31,275 nucleotides of DNA from Exiguobacterium sp. AM39-5BH (GTDB lineage: Bacteria > Bacillota > Bacilli > Exiguobacteriales > Exiguobacteriaceae). A model generated the notes under the pieces. The model was given only the letters and a program-made list of their open reading frames with translations, did not search any database and was not told where the DNA came from. The stretch spans positions 1 to 31,275 of the forward strand of contig NZ_QSGS01000019.1 of assembly GCF_003467445.1 (NCBI RefSeq), given 5' to 3'. A program made the position numbers and the translations under genes. This document shows, one piece after another, positions 6,253 to 18,142 of the stretch (the stretch's first letter is position 1; each line of letters starts with the position of its first letter).

Positions 6253-7593
6253 TTACTGTTGAACTGGCTTTGGCGCACCGTCTTTCATAATCGGCAACTT
6301 GCGGTCCACGACGTTCGTGTAGACGTTCAAGAGTGCCTCTTTTTCCAAATCCCAGTTATATTGCTCACGCGCCGTCTTCGTGTTTTCTTTGACACGGGCG
6401 TAGAGTGCTTGGTCGTCGAGCAGGCGGTTGACGCCTTCGGCGATCGATTGTGGGTCGTGCGAATCGACGACGACACCGACATCGTTGCCGGCGACGACAC
6501 GTTCGATTTCCGGGAAGTCACATGAGACGACCGGTACTTCGGCCATCAAATATTCGAACAGCTTGTTCGATGACGCCGAGTAGTGGTTGAAGCAGACGTT
6601 ATTCAACACTTGGAAACCGAGATACGCGTTCATCGTATAGTACGGTAACGCCTCGACCGGTACTTTGTCAATCATCTTGACGCGGTCGCTGACGCCCTCG
6701 TCCTCGATCATCTGTTTGATCACCGGCTTCAGTTTCCCGTCCCCGATCATGACGAGCGTGCCTTCCTTGAAATCCTTGACGGCGAGGATGAGCTGCTCAA
6801 GTCCGCGGCCGGCTTGGATGCCACCTTGATACAAGAGGATCTTCTCGTCTTTCGGAAGCTCGAGGAGCGCATGCAAGTCTTTGCGGAGCGAGAAGTCGAG
6901 CGGGCGATAGAACGGATAGTTGTGGAGCACGTACGGATAGAAGCCGTAGAGCGTCTCGTTGTGCGCCGCGCGCGTATGGTTCTCGACCATCATCGTATCG
7001 ACGTACGGCAAGAGCCAGCCCTCTAAGTTACTTTGGATGTAGCCATAACCGGTCCGGTCCGTCTGGACTTCGTGCGAATCGTAGACGATTTTGCCTTTGT
7101 TGACGAGTTTTCCCGCGATCAACGCCTGCGGGAGCGTGTTCAAGTCGTTGGCGTGATAGAAATCGTACGACTTCTTCGTCGAAGTGAACACCATCTCGAG
7201 CATCGCGCTCGCGTTGACGATGTTTTTACGTACTGGCGGGAACAAAATCGCACCCGCTGCCGCACCGAGTCCGATCATCGTCAATGGTGCGAGGAGGACG
7301 AGTCCGGCACCAACGAGTCCGGCACCGAGTTGGCGTGTCTTCTTCGCGCTGACCCATGTGCGGGCTGACTTGAGCGCCTTCATTCCGTTGGCGAGAATCG
7401 ACGGCTGCCGTTTGACGCGGATGACGCGGAATCCTTCCGGACGCATCTCTTCTTTCGGGAGCGACGGGTTTTTCGGGTCTTGGAGCGCGATCAAATCGAC
7501 TTCATAGCCCGCCTCGGCGAGTGCCGAGCATTCGCGCAAGACGCGCGCATCATTCGTAAAGTGGTTCCATACAAACATACATACTGACTTCAT
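6253..7593 (-). CDS. Family 4-type glycosyltransferase with internal membrane segment
   Basis: This protein probably transfers a sugar from a nucleotide-sugar donor to a membrane-linked acceptor in surface polysaccharide or glycolipid synthesis. The 446 residues have an N-terminal Rossmann-like half (MKSVCMFVWNHFTNDARVLR), an acceptor-side motif YDSHEVQTDR, and a C-terminal donor domain (ILLYQGGIQAGRGLEQLI; EYLMAEVPVVSCDFPE) typical of GT-B, family 4 enzymes. A glycine- and leucine-rich stretch at about 90-118 (LVGAGLVLLAPLTMIGLGAA) interrupts the N-terminal domain and reads as one or two membrane helices. GGAGG precedes the ATG at 7593, which overlaps the stop of the upstream glycosyltransferase gene as ATGA, indicating translational coupling. 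Donor and acceptor cannot be told from sequence. Confidence 0.85.
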   Translation of the reverse strand: MKSVCMFVWNHFTNDARVLRECSALAEAGYEVDLIALQDPKNPSLPKEEMRPEGFRVIRVKRQPSILANGMKALKSARTWVSAKKTRQLGAGLVGAGLVLLAPLTMIGLGAAAGAILFPPVRKNIVNASAMLEMVFTSTKKSYDFYHANDLNTLPQALIAGKLVNKGKIVYDSHEVQTDRTGYGYIQSNLEGWLLPYVDTMMVENHTRAAHNETLYGFYPYVLHNYPFYRPLDFSLRKDLHALLELPKDEKILLYQGGIQAGRGLEQLILAVKDFKEGTLVMIGDGKLKPVIKQMIEDEGVSDRVKMIDKVPVEALPYYTMNAYLGFQVLNNVCFNHYSASSNKLFEYLMAEVPVVSCDFPEIERVVAGNDVGVVVDSHDPQSIAEGVNRLLDDQALYARVKENTKTAREQYNWDLEKEALLNVYTNVVDRKLPIMKDGAPKPVQQ

Positions 7594-8807
7594 CGTGTTT
7601 CCTCCATCGTTACTTTTTCGATCACGTCTTCGAGGACGTGTATGTTGTTTTCCCAGCAAAGATTGTCTTTCACATAACGGATCCCGTTCACGCCGTACTT
7701 CTCACGCAAGTCGGGACGTTCGAGCAGTTTCCGGAGCATGAGTTCGATCTCGTTGATGTCACGCTTCCGTGACACGTAACCGACTTCGGCCGCTTCGATG
7801 ACATTCGCCGCATGGCCTGACACCGCCGCGACGATCGGTTTGCCGACCGCCATGTAGTCAATTAGTTTCCCAGGGATGACCGTATCGAACACTTCTTGCT
7901 CGATCAAACTGACGAAGGCGACGTCCGCGTTCTTGATCGCTTGGAACGCCTCCGTCCGAGGCATCGCCTCGAGGAAGAGGAAGTTCTTGAAGCCGCGGGC
8001 TTTGATCATGTCTTTCAACTCGTTCTTCCGGTACCCGTAGCCGATTAATTTGAAATGGACGCGCGGTTCGTCACGGAACCGCTCCGCAAGCTCGAGCAAG
8101 AGCGACACGTCCTGGGCGAGGCCCATGTTCCCGGCGTACAAAATCTCCATCCGGTCGTCCTCGGGGACGGTCCGCTCAAGGTTGCGCTCGCTCTCGCGAA
8201 TCGAGTTCGGCATATAGTGAATCTTGTCGTTGTCGACCCCACGTTGGCGCAAATAGCTGCGGAATCCTTCAGAGTTGATGATGATTTCATCGGCCGCTTT
8301 ATAGAGACGCTTCTCGAACCAAAACGCCGGGGCGAGCATCCAGTCGTGTTTGAACACGCCGACGCCTTTCACCGACTCTGGCCACAGGTCACGGACGTCC
8401 AAGATGAATGGGACGCCGTATTTTCGTTTCGCATACACGCCGACGAACGCCATAAAAAAAGACGGGGTCGTCGCAAAGACGACATCCGGTTTCGAGTCGA
8501 GCGCCTGCACGGCGGCGACGCCTTTCATCATCTGTTCCAAAAACAAGGCGAGCCGACTCACCATATTCGACGTATGCTTGCGCTTTTTCGTGATGAGACG
8601 CGTGATGAACGGTTGGTTGTTGAGCGCGTAATCATTCCAAAAGCGATCGTCTTTATACAAATTGAAGTTCGGATACGACGGGGAGGCCGTGATGACCTCT
8701 ACTTCGTATCCACGTTCTTTCATGAGATGCGTGATATTTTGCATCCGGTTACCGGCGCTGCCGATTTCCGGATAATAATTTTGACAGACCATTAGCATTG
8801 TTTTCAA
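7590..8807 (-). CDS. Family 4-type glycosyltransferase (WbuB/TuaC-like)
   Basis: A GT-B fold sugar transferase of about 405 residues. The N-terminus MLMVCQNYYPEIGSAGNRMQ, the motif FILDVRDLWPES, the hinge YAGNMGLAQD and the donor-site segment IPGKLIDYMAVGKPIVAAVSG match the family that includes WbuB- and TuaC-like enzymes of capsule, O-antigen or teichuronic acid synthesis. It is cytoplasmic or membrane-peripheral. The start is uncertain: AAGGTG lies 7 bases before a TTG at 8807, whereas the ATG at 8798 would have a gap of about 17 bases. It lies between galU, which supplies UDP-glucose, and a second glycosyltransferase coupled by a 4-base overlap. One operon is therefore likely. Confidence 0.88.
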   Translation of the reverse strand: MKTMLMVCQNYYPEIGSAGNRMQNITHLMKERGYEVEVITASPSYPNFNLYKDDRFWNDYALNNQPFITRLITKKRKHTSNMVSRLALFLEQMMKGVAAVQALDSKPDVVFATTPSFFMAFVGVYAKRKYGVPFILDVRDLWPESVKGVGVFKHDWMLAPAFWFEKRLYKAADEIIINSEGFRSYLRQRGVDNDKIHYMPNSIRESERNLERTVPEDDRMEILYAGNMGLAQDVSLLLELAERFRDEPRVHFKLIGYGYRKNELKDMIKARGFKNFLFLEAMPRTEAFQAIKNADVAFVSLIEQEVFDTVIPGKLIDYMAVGKPIVAAVSGHAANVIEAAEVGYVSRKRDINEIELMLRKLLERPDLREKYGVNGIRYVKDNLCWENNIHVLEDVIEKVTMEETR

Positions 8808-8819
8808 AAGTAACACACC

Positions 8820-9701
8820 TTACTGTTGTTCGAGTTCGTCCACGAAACGATTCAGAAGCATGTGGACGTTAGCTTTTAAATCGGGGGCACAGAGTGCGTG
8901 GGCGATCGTCGCTTCAATGAAGCCGATCGGTTCCCCGACATCATAGCGGCGCCCGTCAAATTCATAGGCGAAGACGGTCTCCACCTCGTTCAATCGAGCG
9001 ATGGCGTCCGTCAATTGAATCTCGCCGCCTGTCCCGACTTCTTGCGCCGACAACGCCTCGAAGACGTCCGGTGTCAAAATGTAACGACCGAGAATGGCGA
9101 GGTTCGATGGGGCTTCTCCGATGGGCGGTTTCTCAACGAACGTCCGCACCGGGATCAGCTTCCCTTCGACGGCAAGCGGGTCAATTATACCATATCGATT
9201 CGTCATTTCATACGGGACACGCTGTACCCCGATAATCGAGCGCTTATGCTGCTCGTACTGGTCAATCAATTGCTTCGTCGCTGGCACGTCCGCCTCGATG
9301 ATATCGTCTCCGAGCAGGACGGCGAACGGCTCATCCCCGATGAACTTGCGGGCACACCAAATCGCATGGCCGAGTCCTTTCGGCTCCTGTTGCCGTATGT
9401 AGTGGATATTGGCGAGGTTCGACGAGTGACGGACGGACTCAAGGAGCTCGGTCTTGCCTTTTGACTCGAGGTTCTGTTCGAGCTCGATGGCTCGGTCGAA
9501 ATGGTCTTCGATGGCGCGCTTGTTCTTCCCGGTCACGATGATGATGTCCTCGATGCCGGAAGCGACCGCTTCTTCCACGATGAATTGGATCGTCGGTTTA
9601 TTGACGATCGGGAGCATCTCTTTTGGCATCGCTTTCGTCGCCGGCAAGAAGCGGGTACCGAGCCCGGCGGCCGGGATGATGGCTTTCCGTACGCGTGTCA
9701 T
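8820..9701 (-). CDS. galU: UTP-glucose-1-phosphate uridylyltransferase
   Basis: GalU/GtaB makes UDP-glucose from UTP and glucose-1-phosphate, the donor for glycolipids, teichoic acid decoration and exopolysaccharide. The 293-residue protein starts [20 protein letters not shown], the nucleotidyltransferase signature, followed by [20 protein letters not shown]. It also has VLLGDDIIE (metal and sugar binding) and [28 protein letters not shown] precedes the ATG at 9701; the frame upstream is not coding-like. It heads an operon with two glycosyltransferases. The B. subtilis paralogues GtaB and YtdA are equally close by eye, so the exact paralogue name is not certain. Confidence 0.94.
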   Translation of the reverse strand: MTRVRKAIIPAAGLGTRFLPATKAMPKEMLPIVNKPTIQFIVEEAVASGIEDIIIVTGKNKRAIEDHFDRAIELEQNLESKGKTELLESVRHSSNLANIHYIRQQEPKGLGHAIWCARKFIGDEPFAVLLGDDIIEADVPATKQLIDQYEQHKRSIIGVQRVPYEMTNRYGIIDPLAVEGKLIPVRTFVEKPPIGEAPSNLAILGRYILTPDVFEALSAQEVGTGGEIQLTDAIARLNEVETVFAYEFDGRRYDVGEPIGFIEATIAHALCAPDLKANVHMLLNRFVDELEQQ

Positions 9702-9732
9702 GGACGTCTCTCCTTTTTGTGTGCTGTATCTG

Positions 9733-9738
9733 ATTATA
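9733..9738 (-). promoter_or_regulatory. Probable -10 box of the galU operon
   Basis: TATAAT on the minus strand lies 31 bases before the galU ATG and just after the terminator at 9764-9795. No strong -35 is seen 16-18 bases upstream. As the only good -10 in the gap it is the likely promoter of galU and the two glycosyltransferase genes. Confidence 0.5.
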
Positions 9739-9763
9739 CCCAATTTTTCATCGTTCACGCATC

Positions 9764-9795
9764 AAAAAAACGGCCGTGACGTGCGTCAAGACCGC
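9764..9795 (-). terminator. Terminator after the 30-residue membrane peptide
   Basis: On the minus strand CGGTCTTGAC pairs with GTCACGGCCG, with one mismatch and one G-U pair, around a 4-base loop, and is followed by seven T residues. The stop codon of the small ORF at 9786-9878 lies inside the stem. Confidence 0.75.
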
Positions 9796-9878
9796 TTCCG
9801 GTCGTCCATAACCTTGTACAGGAACCAACCGCCGACACCGAGCGCGATGAGAAGAAGGAGAAAACCGCTGAACATCAT
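9786..9878 (-). CDS. Small single-pass membrane peptide (30 aa)
   Basis: A 30-codon frame encodes MMFSGFLLLLIALGVGGWFL followed by YKVMDDRKRS: one membrane helix with a short basic tail, the layout of many small inner-membrane peptides. AAAGGAGG lies 8 bases before the first of two consecutive ATG codons, a strong ribosome site. A terminator overlaps the stop codon. It follows the APH-family gene by about 75 bases and may share its transcript. I do not recognise it; the strong ribosome site and terminator make it a credible gene. Confidence 0.65.
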   Translation of the reverse strand: MMFSGFLLLLIALGVGGWFLYKVMDDRKRS

Positions 9879-9953
9879 GATGAACGCCTCCTTTCACCTA
9901 CACTCTTCTATTCCCGAAATGAGCACTTGACAAGCGTTCGCCTCAAACCTTTC

Positions 9954-10751
9954 TTAGAACCACTTCCGTCCATGCACCTCGATGAACCGATACTCTTCTT
10001 GATAATGGTCATAGTGCCCTTCATCAATCATGCGTTGGAACGCGACATCCCCTTCCGCCGCTTTCCGTTGCATTAATCGACAGAGCGCATCGATTCGTAA
10101 CAGTAACATCGGCAGCAACTCCGAAGTCGACCCTTCCCAGCCGTACGCCTCCAAGAAGAGAGTGACGCGTCGATTGTACGTCATATCATCGCGCTCGGCC
10201 TCATAGTGGACGACCTTTCCCGACTCGGCTTGATGACGCCGACTGAGCGGAACGAACGTATAGAGCGCGTAGACGATATCCCAGGCACGTGGTCCAGGTG
10301 CCGCCAAATCAAAGTCGATGACCCCTTCCATTTTGCCATCATGGAAAATCGTATTGTAGACGGCAAAGTCGTTGTGGCAGATCACGTCAAACGGTTCTGG
10401 CGTATCGTCGAGCGGTTGCCAGTCCGATGGCCATGCGACATCCGTCGTCGCGTCATGCAGCCGGCGCATCAGCCGAGCGGCATCCTGAATCGCCTCATCG
10501 GACCACATGTACGCTTTCAACGGATAATCAGCCGTCTCGCCTTCGAGGTACGTCAAGACCTCTCGGCCCTGTTCATCTACTCCGACAAATCGCGGCACGC
10601 CCGATATCCCCTTCGCCTCTAAGTGCTTTAACAAGCGATGGACATTCGCACTCCCCTCTTTCTGCGTCCGATAGACGTGATTCCCCTTTTTATAGATGAT
10701 CGATACGTTCCCGCCGCTCAATCTTTCCTCTTGCTCATTTGATCGGTCCAT
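9954..10751 (-). CDS. Phosphotransferase family enzyme (APH/choline kinase fold)
   Basis: A 265-residue protein of the aminoglycoside phosphotransferase superfamily, which phosphorylates small-molecule hydroxyls with ATP or GTP. The catalytic loop HNDFAVYNTIF (His126, Asp128, Asn133) and the metal-binding IDFDLA (Asp146, Asp148) are intact. The N-terminal lobe has a short hinge (VLTYLEGETADY). Such genes in Bacillales are mostly uncharacterised housekeeping kinases, and nothing here points to drug resistance. GGGGGGA precedes the ATG by 5 bases. A TATACT at 10789-10784 could be its -10. It is not obviously linked to its neighbours, galU and the glycolytic operon. Confidence 0.82.
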   Translation of the reverse strand: MDRSNEQEERLSGGNVSIIYKKGNHVYRTQKEGSANVHRLLKHLEAKGISGVPRFVGVDEQGREVLTYLEGETADYPLKAYMWSDEAIQDAARLMRRLHDATTDVAWPSDWQPLDDTPEPFDVICHNDFAVYNTIFHDGKMEGVIDFDLAAPGPRAWDIVYALYTFVPLSRRHQAESGKVVHYEAERDDMTYNRRVTLFLEAYGWEGSTSELLPMLLLRIDALCRLMQRKAAEGDVAFQRMIDEGHYDHYQEEYRFIEVHGRKWF

Positions 10752-10783
10752 CTAATCCCCCCTACTCTTCATCAGTCACGTTC

Positions 10784-10789
10784 AGTATA
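10784..10789 (-). promoter_or_regulatory. Possible -10 box of the APH-family gene
   Basis: TATACT on the minus strand lies 33 bases before the ATG and is preceded directly by CTG. No good -35 is visible. It is a weak call. Confidence 0.35.
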
Positions 10790-10839
10790 CAGCAACAGGG
10801 GGTGTCGATGACGAGGAAGCTCGACACAGAGTCTTCACT

Positions 10840-10958
10840 CCCGTCAAAGCGGCACCGTGACTCTTGCAGGAAAGCAATCTAACGGAGACCCCGCAAGCAC
10901 GAAGTGCGAGGAGGCTCCATGGATTGCCTGCAGAAAGCATCGGTGCCGCCAAGACGGG
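10840..10958. repeat. Interspersed palindromic repeat (Bacillales intergenic type)
   Basis: An outer stem CCCGTC (10840-10845)/GACGGG (10953-10958), a 3x3 internal loop and a 9-base stem GCGGCACCG (10849-10857)/CGGTGCCGC (10941-10949) enclose further paired arms. These are TGCAGG...GCAATC with GATTGC-CTGCA, and GCAC-GAA-GTGC within GAGACCCCGCAAGCACGAAG. The order of blocks (CTTGCAGGAAAGC, GGAGACCCCGC, GCGAGGAGGCTCC, CCTGCAGAAAGC) resembles a repeat I recall scattered between genes in Bacillus and relatives. It encodes no credible protein and lies between the eno terminator and the APH-family gene. Its function, and whether it is transcribed, are unknown. Confidence 0.75.
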
Positions 10959-11004
10959 TTGACGATCACTCAGTCGTCCCACCGTCTGATAAAGATACTC
11001 AAAC

Positions 11005-11038
11005 CCACAAAAAAACAGGCCCGCACGAGGCGGACCTG
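11005..11038 (-). terminator. Terminator of the glycolytic operon
   Basis: CAGGTCCGC and GCGGGCCTG pair around a short loop (11038-11016) and are followed on the minus strand by seven T residues. It lies 12 bases after the eno stop and would end the cggR-to-eno transcript. Confidence 0.9.
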
Positions 11039-11049
11039 AAAACAATCAA

Positions 11050-13918
<2,869 letters not shown>

Positions 13919-14671
13919 TTAAATCGCCTCCAACAACTTGAGGAACGAAGCAGCTTCAAGTGAAGCACCGCCGACGAGCGCGCCGTCGATGTCGTCTTGC
14001 GCCATATACTCCTTGATGTTCTCAGGTTTTACAGAACCGCCGTATTGGATGCGAACCGCAGCCGCCACGTCTTCACCGTAAAGACCTTTTACGACGTCAC
14101 GAACATATTTGCATGAGCTTTGCGCGTCTGCTTCGTCCGCTGATTTACCAGTGCCGATTGCCCAAACTGGCTCGTATGCGATGACGAGTTGTTTGACTTG
14201 GTCAGCCGAGAGGTCCGCAAGACCGCCTTCGATTTGCGTCTTGATGACGTCTTCGAACTTGCCGCCTTCACGCTCTTCCAATGTCTCACCGACGCAAACG
14301 ATTGGCGTAAGACCGTGTTCGAACGCTTTTTTCGTTTTGCTGTTGATGAATGCATCGGATTCGCCGAAGTATTCGCGACGCTCTGAGTGACCGAGGATGA
14401 CGTATGTCACGCCGAGGTCAGCAATCATAGCTGGGCTGATTTCGCCTGTATATGCCCCGCTATCTTTGTCGTACATGTTTTGTGCACTGAGCTTCAAGTC
14501 CGATCCTTTAGCCGCTTCTACCATTGGGGCCAAGAACACTGCTGGTGCACCGATCGCCGCGTCAACTTTGTCTGTTGACGGGATGTTGTTTTTAACTTCC
14601 TCTACGAAAGCGACGGCTTCCGAGAGTGTTTTGTTCATTTTCCAGTTACCTGCAATAATCGGTTTACGCAT
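13919..14671 (-). CDS. tpiA: Triosephosphate isomerase
   Basis: TpiA interconverts dihydroxyacetone phosphate and glyceraldehyde 3-phosphate. The 250-residue TIM barrel has all catalytic residues: Lys11 in GNWKMNK, His95 in GHSERR, and Glu167 in [11 protein letters not shown]. The phosphate-binding ends are in [13 protein letters not shown] and [18 protein letters not shown] lies 5-6 bases before the ATG. It follows pgk by 18 bases and abuts gpmI, consistent with a single polycistronic message. Confidence 0.98.
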   Translation of the reverse strand: MRKPIIAGNWKMNKTLSEAVAFVEEVKNNIPSTDKVDAAIGAPAVFLAPMVEAAKGSDLKLSAQNMYDKDSGAYTGEISPAMIADLGVTYVILGHSERREYFGESDAFINSKTKKAFEHGLTPIVCVGETLEEREGGKFEDVIKTQIEGGLADLSADQVKQLVIAYEPVWAIGTGKSADEADAQSSCKYVRDVVKGLYGEDVAAAVRIQYGGSVKPENIKEYMAQDDIDGALVGGASLEAASFLKLLEAI

Positions 14672-14689
14672 CGATAACCCTCCTCTGTT

Positions 14690-15874
14690 TTACTTGTCGT
14701 TCAACGCTTCGACGCCTGGAAGTTTCTTGCCTTCCATGAATTCGAGTGAAGCGCCGCCACCAGTCGAAATGTGGCTCATTTGGTCAGCAAGGCCGAACTT
14801 GGCTGCTGCCGCTGCTGAGTCACCACCGCCGATGATTGAGTAAGCGTCGCTGTCTGCGAGTGCTTGAGCGACACCTTTCGTTCCGTTGGCGTACTTATCA
14901 AGTTCGAATACGCCCATCGGTCCGTTCCAAACGACAAGTTTCGATTCGCGAATCGCTTCCGCGTAAATTTCGACTGTCTTCGGTCCGATATCAAGACCCA
15001 TGTGATCCGCCGGAATCGAGTCGATATCGACTGGTCCGACGTATGTCTCTTCGCCGAATTCTTTCGCAATGACACAGTCGACCGGCATCAAGAACTTCAC
15101 GCCTTTGTCTTCTGCTTTTTTCATGAACTGACGAGCGAGGTCGAGCTTGTCTTCTTCAAGGAGTGACGTACCGACTTCGTGCCCGAGCGCTTTCGAGAAC
15201 GTGTACGAGAGACCGCCACCGATGATGAGTGTGTCAACGATGTCAAGAAGGTGGTCGATGACCCCAATCTTGTCCGCAACTTTCGATCCGCCGATAATCG
15301 CCGTGAACGGACGGTCCGGGTTCGAGAGTGCTTTGCCGAGGACTTCAAGTTCTTTCTCCATCAAGAAACCAGCAACTGCTTGGTCAACGTGATGCGCGAT
15401 GCCTTCCGTTGAAGCGTGGGCACGGTGAGCCGCGCCGAACGCATCATTGACGAAAATATCAGCGAGTGCCGCGAACCCTTGTGCGAGTTCTGGATCGTTT
15501 TTCGTTTCACCAGGGTAGAAACGGACGTTTTCGAGAACGACGACGTCACCTTCGCCAAGTTTTGAAACGGCTTCTTCTGCGACAGGTCCATATGCTTCTT
15601 CGACAAGCGGTACGTCTTTGCCGAGAAGTTCAGCGAGACGTTTAGCGACCGGCGCGAGCGAGTAATCGAGATTCTTCTCGCCTTTTGGACGACCGAGGTG
15701 GCTCGCAAGAATGACTTTCGCGTCGCCGTCAATCAAATGCTTGATCGTTGGGAGTGCCGCTTGAATCCGCGTTTCATCTTGAATGACGCCATCTTTGAGT
15801 GGAACGTTGAAGTCGACGCGGCAAAAGACGCGTTTTCCTTTTACATCGATGTCACGAATAGACTGTTTGTTCAT
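14690..15874 (-). CDS. pgk: Phosphoglycerate kinase
   Basis: Pgk transfers the acyl phosphate of 1,3-bisphosphoglycerate to ADP, the first ATP-yielding step of glycolysis. The 394 residues show the N-domain signature [15 protein letters not shown], the basic patch [10 protein letters not shown], the ADP-binding [18 protein letters not shown], and the C-domain NGPMGVFE and [13 protein letters not shown]. The ATG at 15874 ([14 protein letters not shown]) has GGAGG 9 bases upstream. It lies about 100 bases after gap, separated by a strong hairpin that is not a classic terminator (15917-15945). Confidence 0.98.
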   Translation of the reverse strand: MNKQSIRDIDVKGKRVFCRVDFNVPLKDGVIQDETRIQAALPTIKHLIDGDAKVILASHLGRPKGEKNLDYSLAPVAKRLAELLGKDVPLVEEAYGPVAEEAVSKLGEGDVVVLENVRFYPGETKNDPELAQGFAALADIFVNDAFGAAHRAHASTEGIAHHVDQAVAGFLMEKELEVLGKALSNPDRPFTAIIGGSKVADKIGVIDHLLDIVDTLIIGGGLSYTFSKALGHEVGTSLLEEDKLDLARQFMKKAEDKGVKFLMPVDCVIAKEFGEETYVGPVDIDSIPADHMGLDIGPKTVEIYAEAIRESKLVVWNGPMGVFELDKYANGTKGVAQALADSDAYSIIGGGDSAAAAAKFGLADQMSHISTGGGASLEFMEGKKLPGVEALNDK

Positions 15875-15916
15875 AACCTTCGCCTCCATATGTCGTGCGT
15901 GTCAATTTCATAAATA

Positions 15917-15945
15917 GAGCGGAGAACAATCTCTTGTTTCCGCTC
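15917..15945 (-). other. Hairpin in the gap-pgk spacer
   Basis: GAGCGGA and TCCGCTC form a 7-base stem continued by AACAA/TTGTT with one bulged base and a 4-base loop. On the minus strand it is followed by TATTTATGAAATTG, not a T-run, so it is a weak terminator at best. It may protect the gap 3' end, be a processing site, or reduce pgk expression relative to gap. Confidence 0.6.
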
Positions 15946-15972
15946 CTATTTGATTCTATTTAGTTCACGAAC

Positions 15973-16980
15973 TTACTTCGCGATTTCAGCGAAGTGCTTG
16001 AGTGTGCGAACCAATTGTGCAGTGTAAGACATTTCGTTGTCATACCAAGCCACTGTCTTAACAAGTTGCTTGTCGCCAACTGTCATTACTTTAGTTTGTG
16101 TCGCATCGAAGAGTGAACCGTAAGTGATTCCGACGATGTCAGAAGATACGATTTGGTCTTCCGTATAACCGTAAGACTCATTCGCTGCTGCTTTCATGGC
16201 TGCGTTGATTTCGTCAACAGATACATTCTTCTCAAGAACTGTTACGAGTTCTGTGAGTGAACCTGTAGCAACTGGCACACGTTGTGCCGCACCGTCGAGT
16301 TTGCCTTGGAGTTCTGGGATTACGAGGCCGATTGCTTTAGCCGCACCAGTTGTGTTCGGTACGATGTTCGCTGCTGCCGCACGCGCACGACGGAAGTCGC
16401 CTTTCGGGTGTGGAGCGTCAAGCGTATTTTGGTCGCCAGTGTAAGCGTGAATTGTTGTCATGAGACCTTCAACGATTCCGAACTGGTCTTGGAGAACTTT
16501 CGCCATTGGCGCCAAGCAGTTTGTCGTACAAGAAGCACCAGAGATGACTGTTTCTGAACCATCAAGGATGTCGTGGTTTGTGTTGTAAACAACAGTCTTC
16601 ATGTCACCTGTAGCCGGAGCCGAGATCACAACTTTTTTCGCGCCAGCTTTCAAGTGAAGCTCCGCTTTCTCTTTGGCTGTGAAGAATCCAGTACATTCGA
16701 GAACGATGTCAACACCGAGCTCGCCCCATGGGAGTTCTTCTGGGTTGCGGTTAGCAAGTGTAACGACTTTCTCGCCGTTTACGAGGAAGTAACCATCGTG
16801 TACTTCTACTTCTCCGTCGAAACGACCTTGTGTCGTGTCATACTTGAGAAGGTGAGCGAGCATCTTCGTGTCAGTCAAGTCGTTGATTGCAACAACTTCG
16901 ATTCCTTCGTTTTTGATGATCTCGCGGAATGCCAAACGACCGATACGTCCAAATCCGTTAATACCAACTTTTACTGCCAT
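15973..16980 (-). CDS. gap: Glyceraldehyde-3-phosphate dehydrogenase
   Basis: This NAD-dependent enzyme oxidises glyceraldehyde 3-phosphate to 1,3-bisphosphoglycerate. The 335 residues start [20 protein letters not shown] (Rossmann nucleotide site) and carry the active site [17 protein letters not shown] with Cys151, followed by HAYTGDQ. Asp34 in AINDLTD favours NAD over NADP, which together with its place after cggR indicates the glycolytic GapA type rather than gluconeogenic GapB. AAGGAGG lies about 8 bases before the ATG at 16980. It is the first enzyme gene of the operon, 58 bases after cggR. Confidence 0.98.
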   Translation of the reverse strand: MAVKVGINGFGRIGRLAFREIIKNEGIEVVAINDLTDTKMLAHLLKYDTTQGRFDGEVEVHDGYFLVNGEKVVTLANRNPEELPWGELGVDIVLECTGFFTAKEKAELHLKAGAKKVVISAPATGDMKTVVYNTNHDILDGSETVISGASCTTNCLAPMAKVLQDQFGIVEGLMTTIHAYTGDQNTLDAPHPKGDFRRARAAAANIVPNTTGAAKAIGLVIPELQGKLDGAAQRVPVATGSLTELVTVLEKNVSVDEINAAMKAAANESYGYTEDQIVSSDIVGITYGSLFDATQTKVMTVGDKQLVKTVAWYDNEMSYTAQLVRTLKHFAEIAK

Positions 16981-17038
16981 GTTAATTTCCTCCTTAGGGT
17001 AGAAGCTATTTATTGAAGAGCCAACGGGGGTCAACTCT

Positions 17039-18067
17039 TTAATAACGATTTAATAATTCTGTCGCCGCACCTTCGTCTGTGACGAGGATGATGTTCGGCG
17101 TGTGTTTCGCATATGCGGCAATCGCCTGTGCCTTCGATTTCCCTCCAGCGACCGCGATGACGGTGTCCATATCGTCGAGCTCCTCTAATTGAATCCCGAC
17201 TGTCTTGACCCGATGAACGATTTTACCTTCAGCGTCGAAATAATATCCGAACGCTTCGGCGACGGCGTCATGACGTTCGATCATCCGCAAATGCTCTGGT
17301 GATGCGAGACGGCGCTTCGCCATCGTTTCCGCCTCACCAATTCCATGTACCACAATTCGCGCCGCTCTAATCATTTCCAGGACATTTTTTATGCTAGGTT
17401 CTTCCACCATCCGCTCGAACGTCTCTTGCGAAACCTCGTCTGGAATGTGGAGTAAATGATAGTCGGCATGAGCCCGGTCGGCCATTCGAGAACAGACGGT
17501 GTTTGCCTGTAACTCAAGCGTCTCTCCGAGTCCGCCGCGTGCCGGCACGAAATGCATCGGCCGTTCTTTTTTATCGGGCGACATCATCGCCGCAACCGAT
17601 GCCATCGTCGTGCCGCCTGTGACCGCGATGATATTGTCGTCCGGTGCCAGTCGCGCTTTCAGTTGCGTGACGGCGGCCCGTCCGATATCCCGCTGGACCC
17701 AGAACGTCTCGTCGGAATCACCCGGTACGATGACAACTTGGCGAACGCCCAGTTTGCGCTCGAGTTCTCTCGCGACTTCCGAGATTCCTAGGATTTCTCC
17801 CATGACCTCGTGCAAATCTCTGAGAACGTTTCGGCCCGATTCCGTAAGGGAAATCCCTTGAGTAGCGACCATCAACAGACCTTGGTCTTTTAAGAAGTCG
17901 ACTTCTCGTCTTAAGATTCGTTCCGTCAGCCCGAGGCTTGTGGCGAGTGTCCGACGACCGATGGGTTGCATCAATCGGACGTAGTGCAAGATATCATAAC
18001 GATGTCGGAGCGTATCGAGCATGTCGGGAACGATTTGCTTCTGAACTTGAATCAGCTGCTGGATCAT
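17039..18067 (-). CDS. cggR: Central glycolytic genes regulator CggR
   Basis: CggR is a SorC/DeoR-type repressor of the lower glycolytic operon, relieved by fructose-1,6-bisphosphate. The 342-residue product begins [17 protein letters not shown] and has an N-terminal helix-turn-helix ([20 protein letters not shown], about 30-60). The sugar-phosphate effector domain follows, with [24 protein letters not shown] and [15 protein letters not shown] chose the ATG at 18067 because GAGGGGG lies about 7 bases upstream; the ATG two codons earlier is too close to it. It is the first gene of the operon, directly after a matching operator, so it should be autoregulated as in B. subtilis. Confidence 0.96.
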   Translation of the reverse strand: MIQQLIQVQKQIVPDMLDTLRHRYDILHYVRLMQPIGRRTLATSLGLTERILRREVDFLKDQGLLMVATQGISLTESGRNVLRDLHEVMGEILGISEVARELERKLGVRQVVIVPGDSDETFWVQRDIGRAAVTQLKARLAPDDNIIAVTGGTTMASVAAMMSPDKKERPMHFVPARGGLGETLELQANTVCSRMADRAHADYHLLHIPDEVSQETFERMVEEPSIKNVLEMIRAARIVVHGIGEAETMAKRRLASPEHLRMIERHDAVAEAFGYYFDAEGKIVHRVKTVGIQLEELDDMDTVIAVAGGKSKAQAIAAYAKHTPNIILVTDEGAATELLNRY

Positions 18068-18092
18068 ACTCATTCCCCCTCGACTTAAAGCG

Positions 18093-18130
18093 TGGACATT
18101 TTTTGTCCCACTTTTATATTTACGTCCCAC
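18093..18130 (-). promoter_or_regulatory. CggR-type operator
   Basis: On the minus strand two GTGGGAC repeats start 20 bases apart, and the second is followed after six A residues by TGTCCAC (GTGGGAC-A6-TGTCCAC). This resembles the known B. subtilis operator (GGGAC-N6-TGTC, repeated), but the first unit has lost its TGTC half. It lies between the predicted transcription start and the cggR ATG, as in B. subtilis, where CggR blocks elongation or initiation. Confidence 0.8.
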
Positions 18131-18142
18131 CGCTACGACTTC

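Noticed and set aside
9954..10751. Aminoglycoside resistance gene
   Set aside because: The APH fold is clear, but the family is broad and nothing in sequence or context (no mobile element, no resistance neighbours) supports a drug substrate.
10782..11045. 87-codon minus-strand ORF and several plus-strand frames between the APH-family gene and eno
   Set aside because: They cross the eno terminator and the palindromic repeat; translations of such repeats are a known source of spurious proteins.
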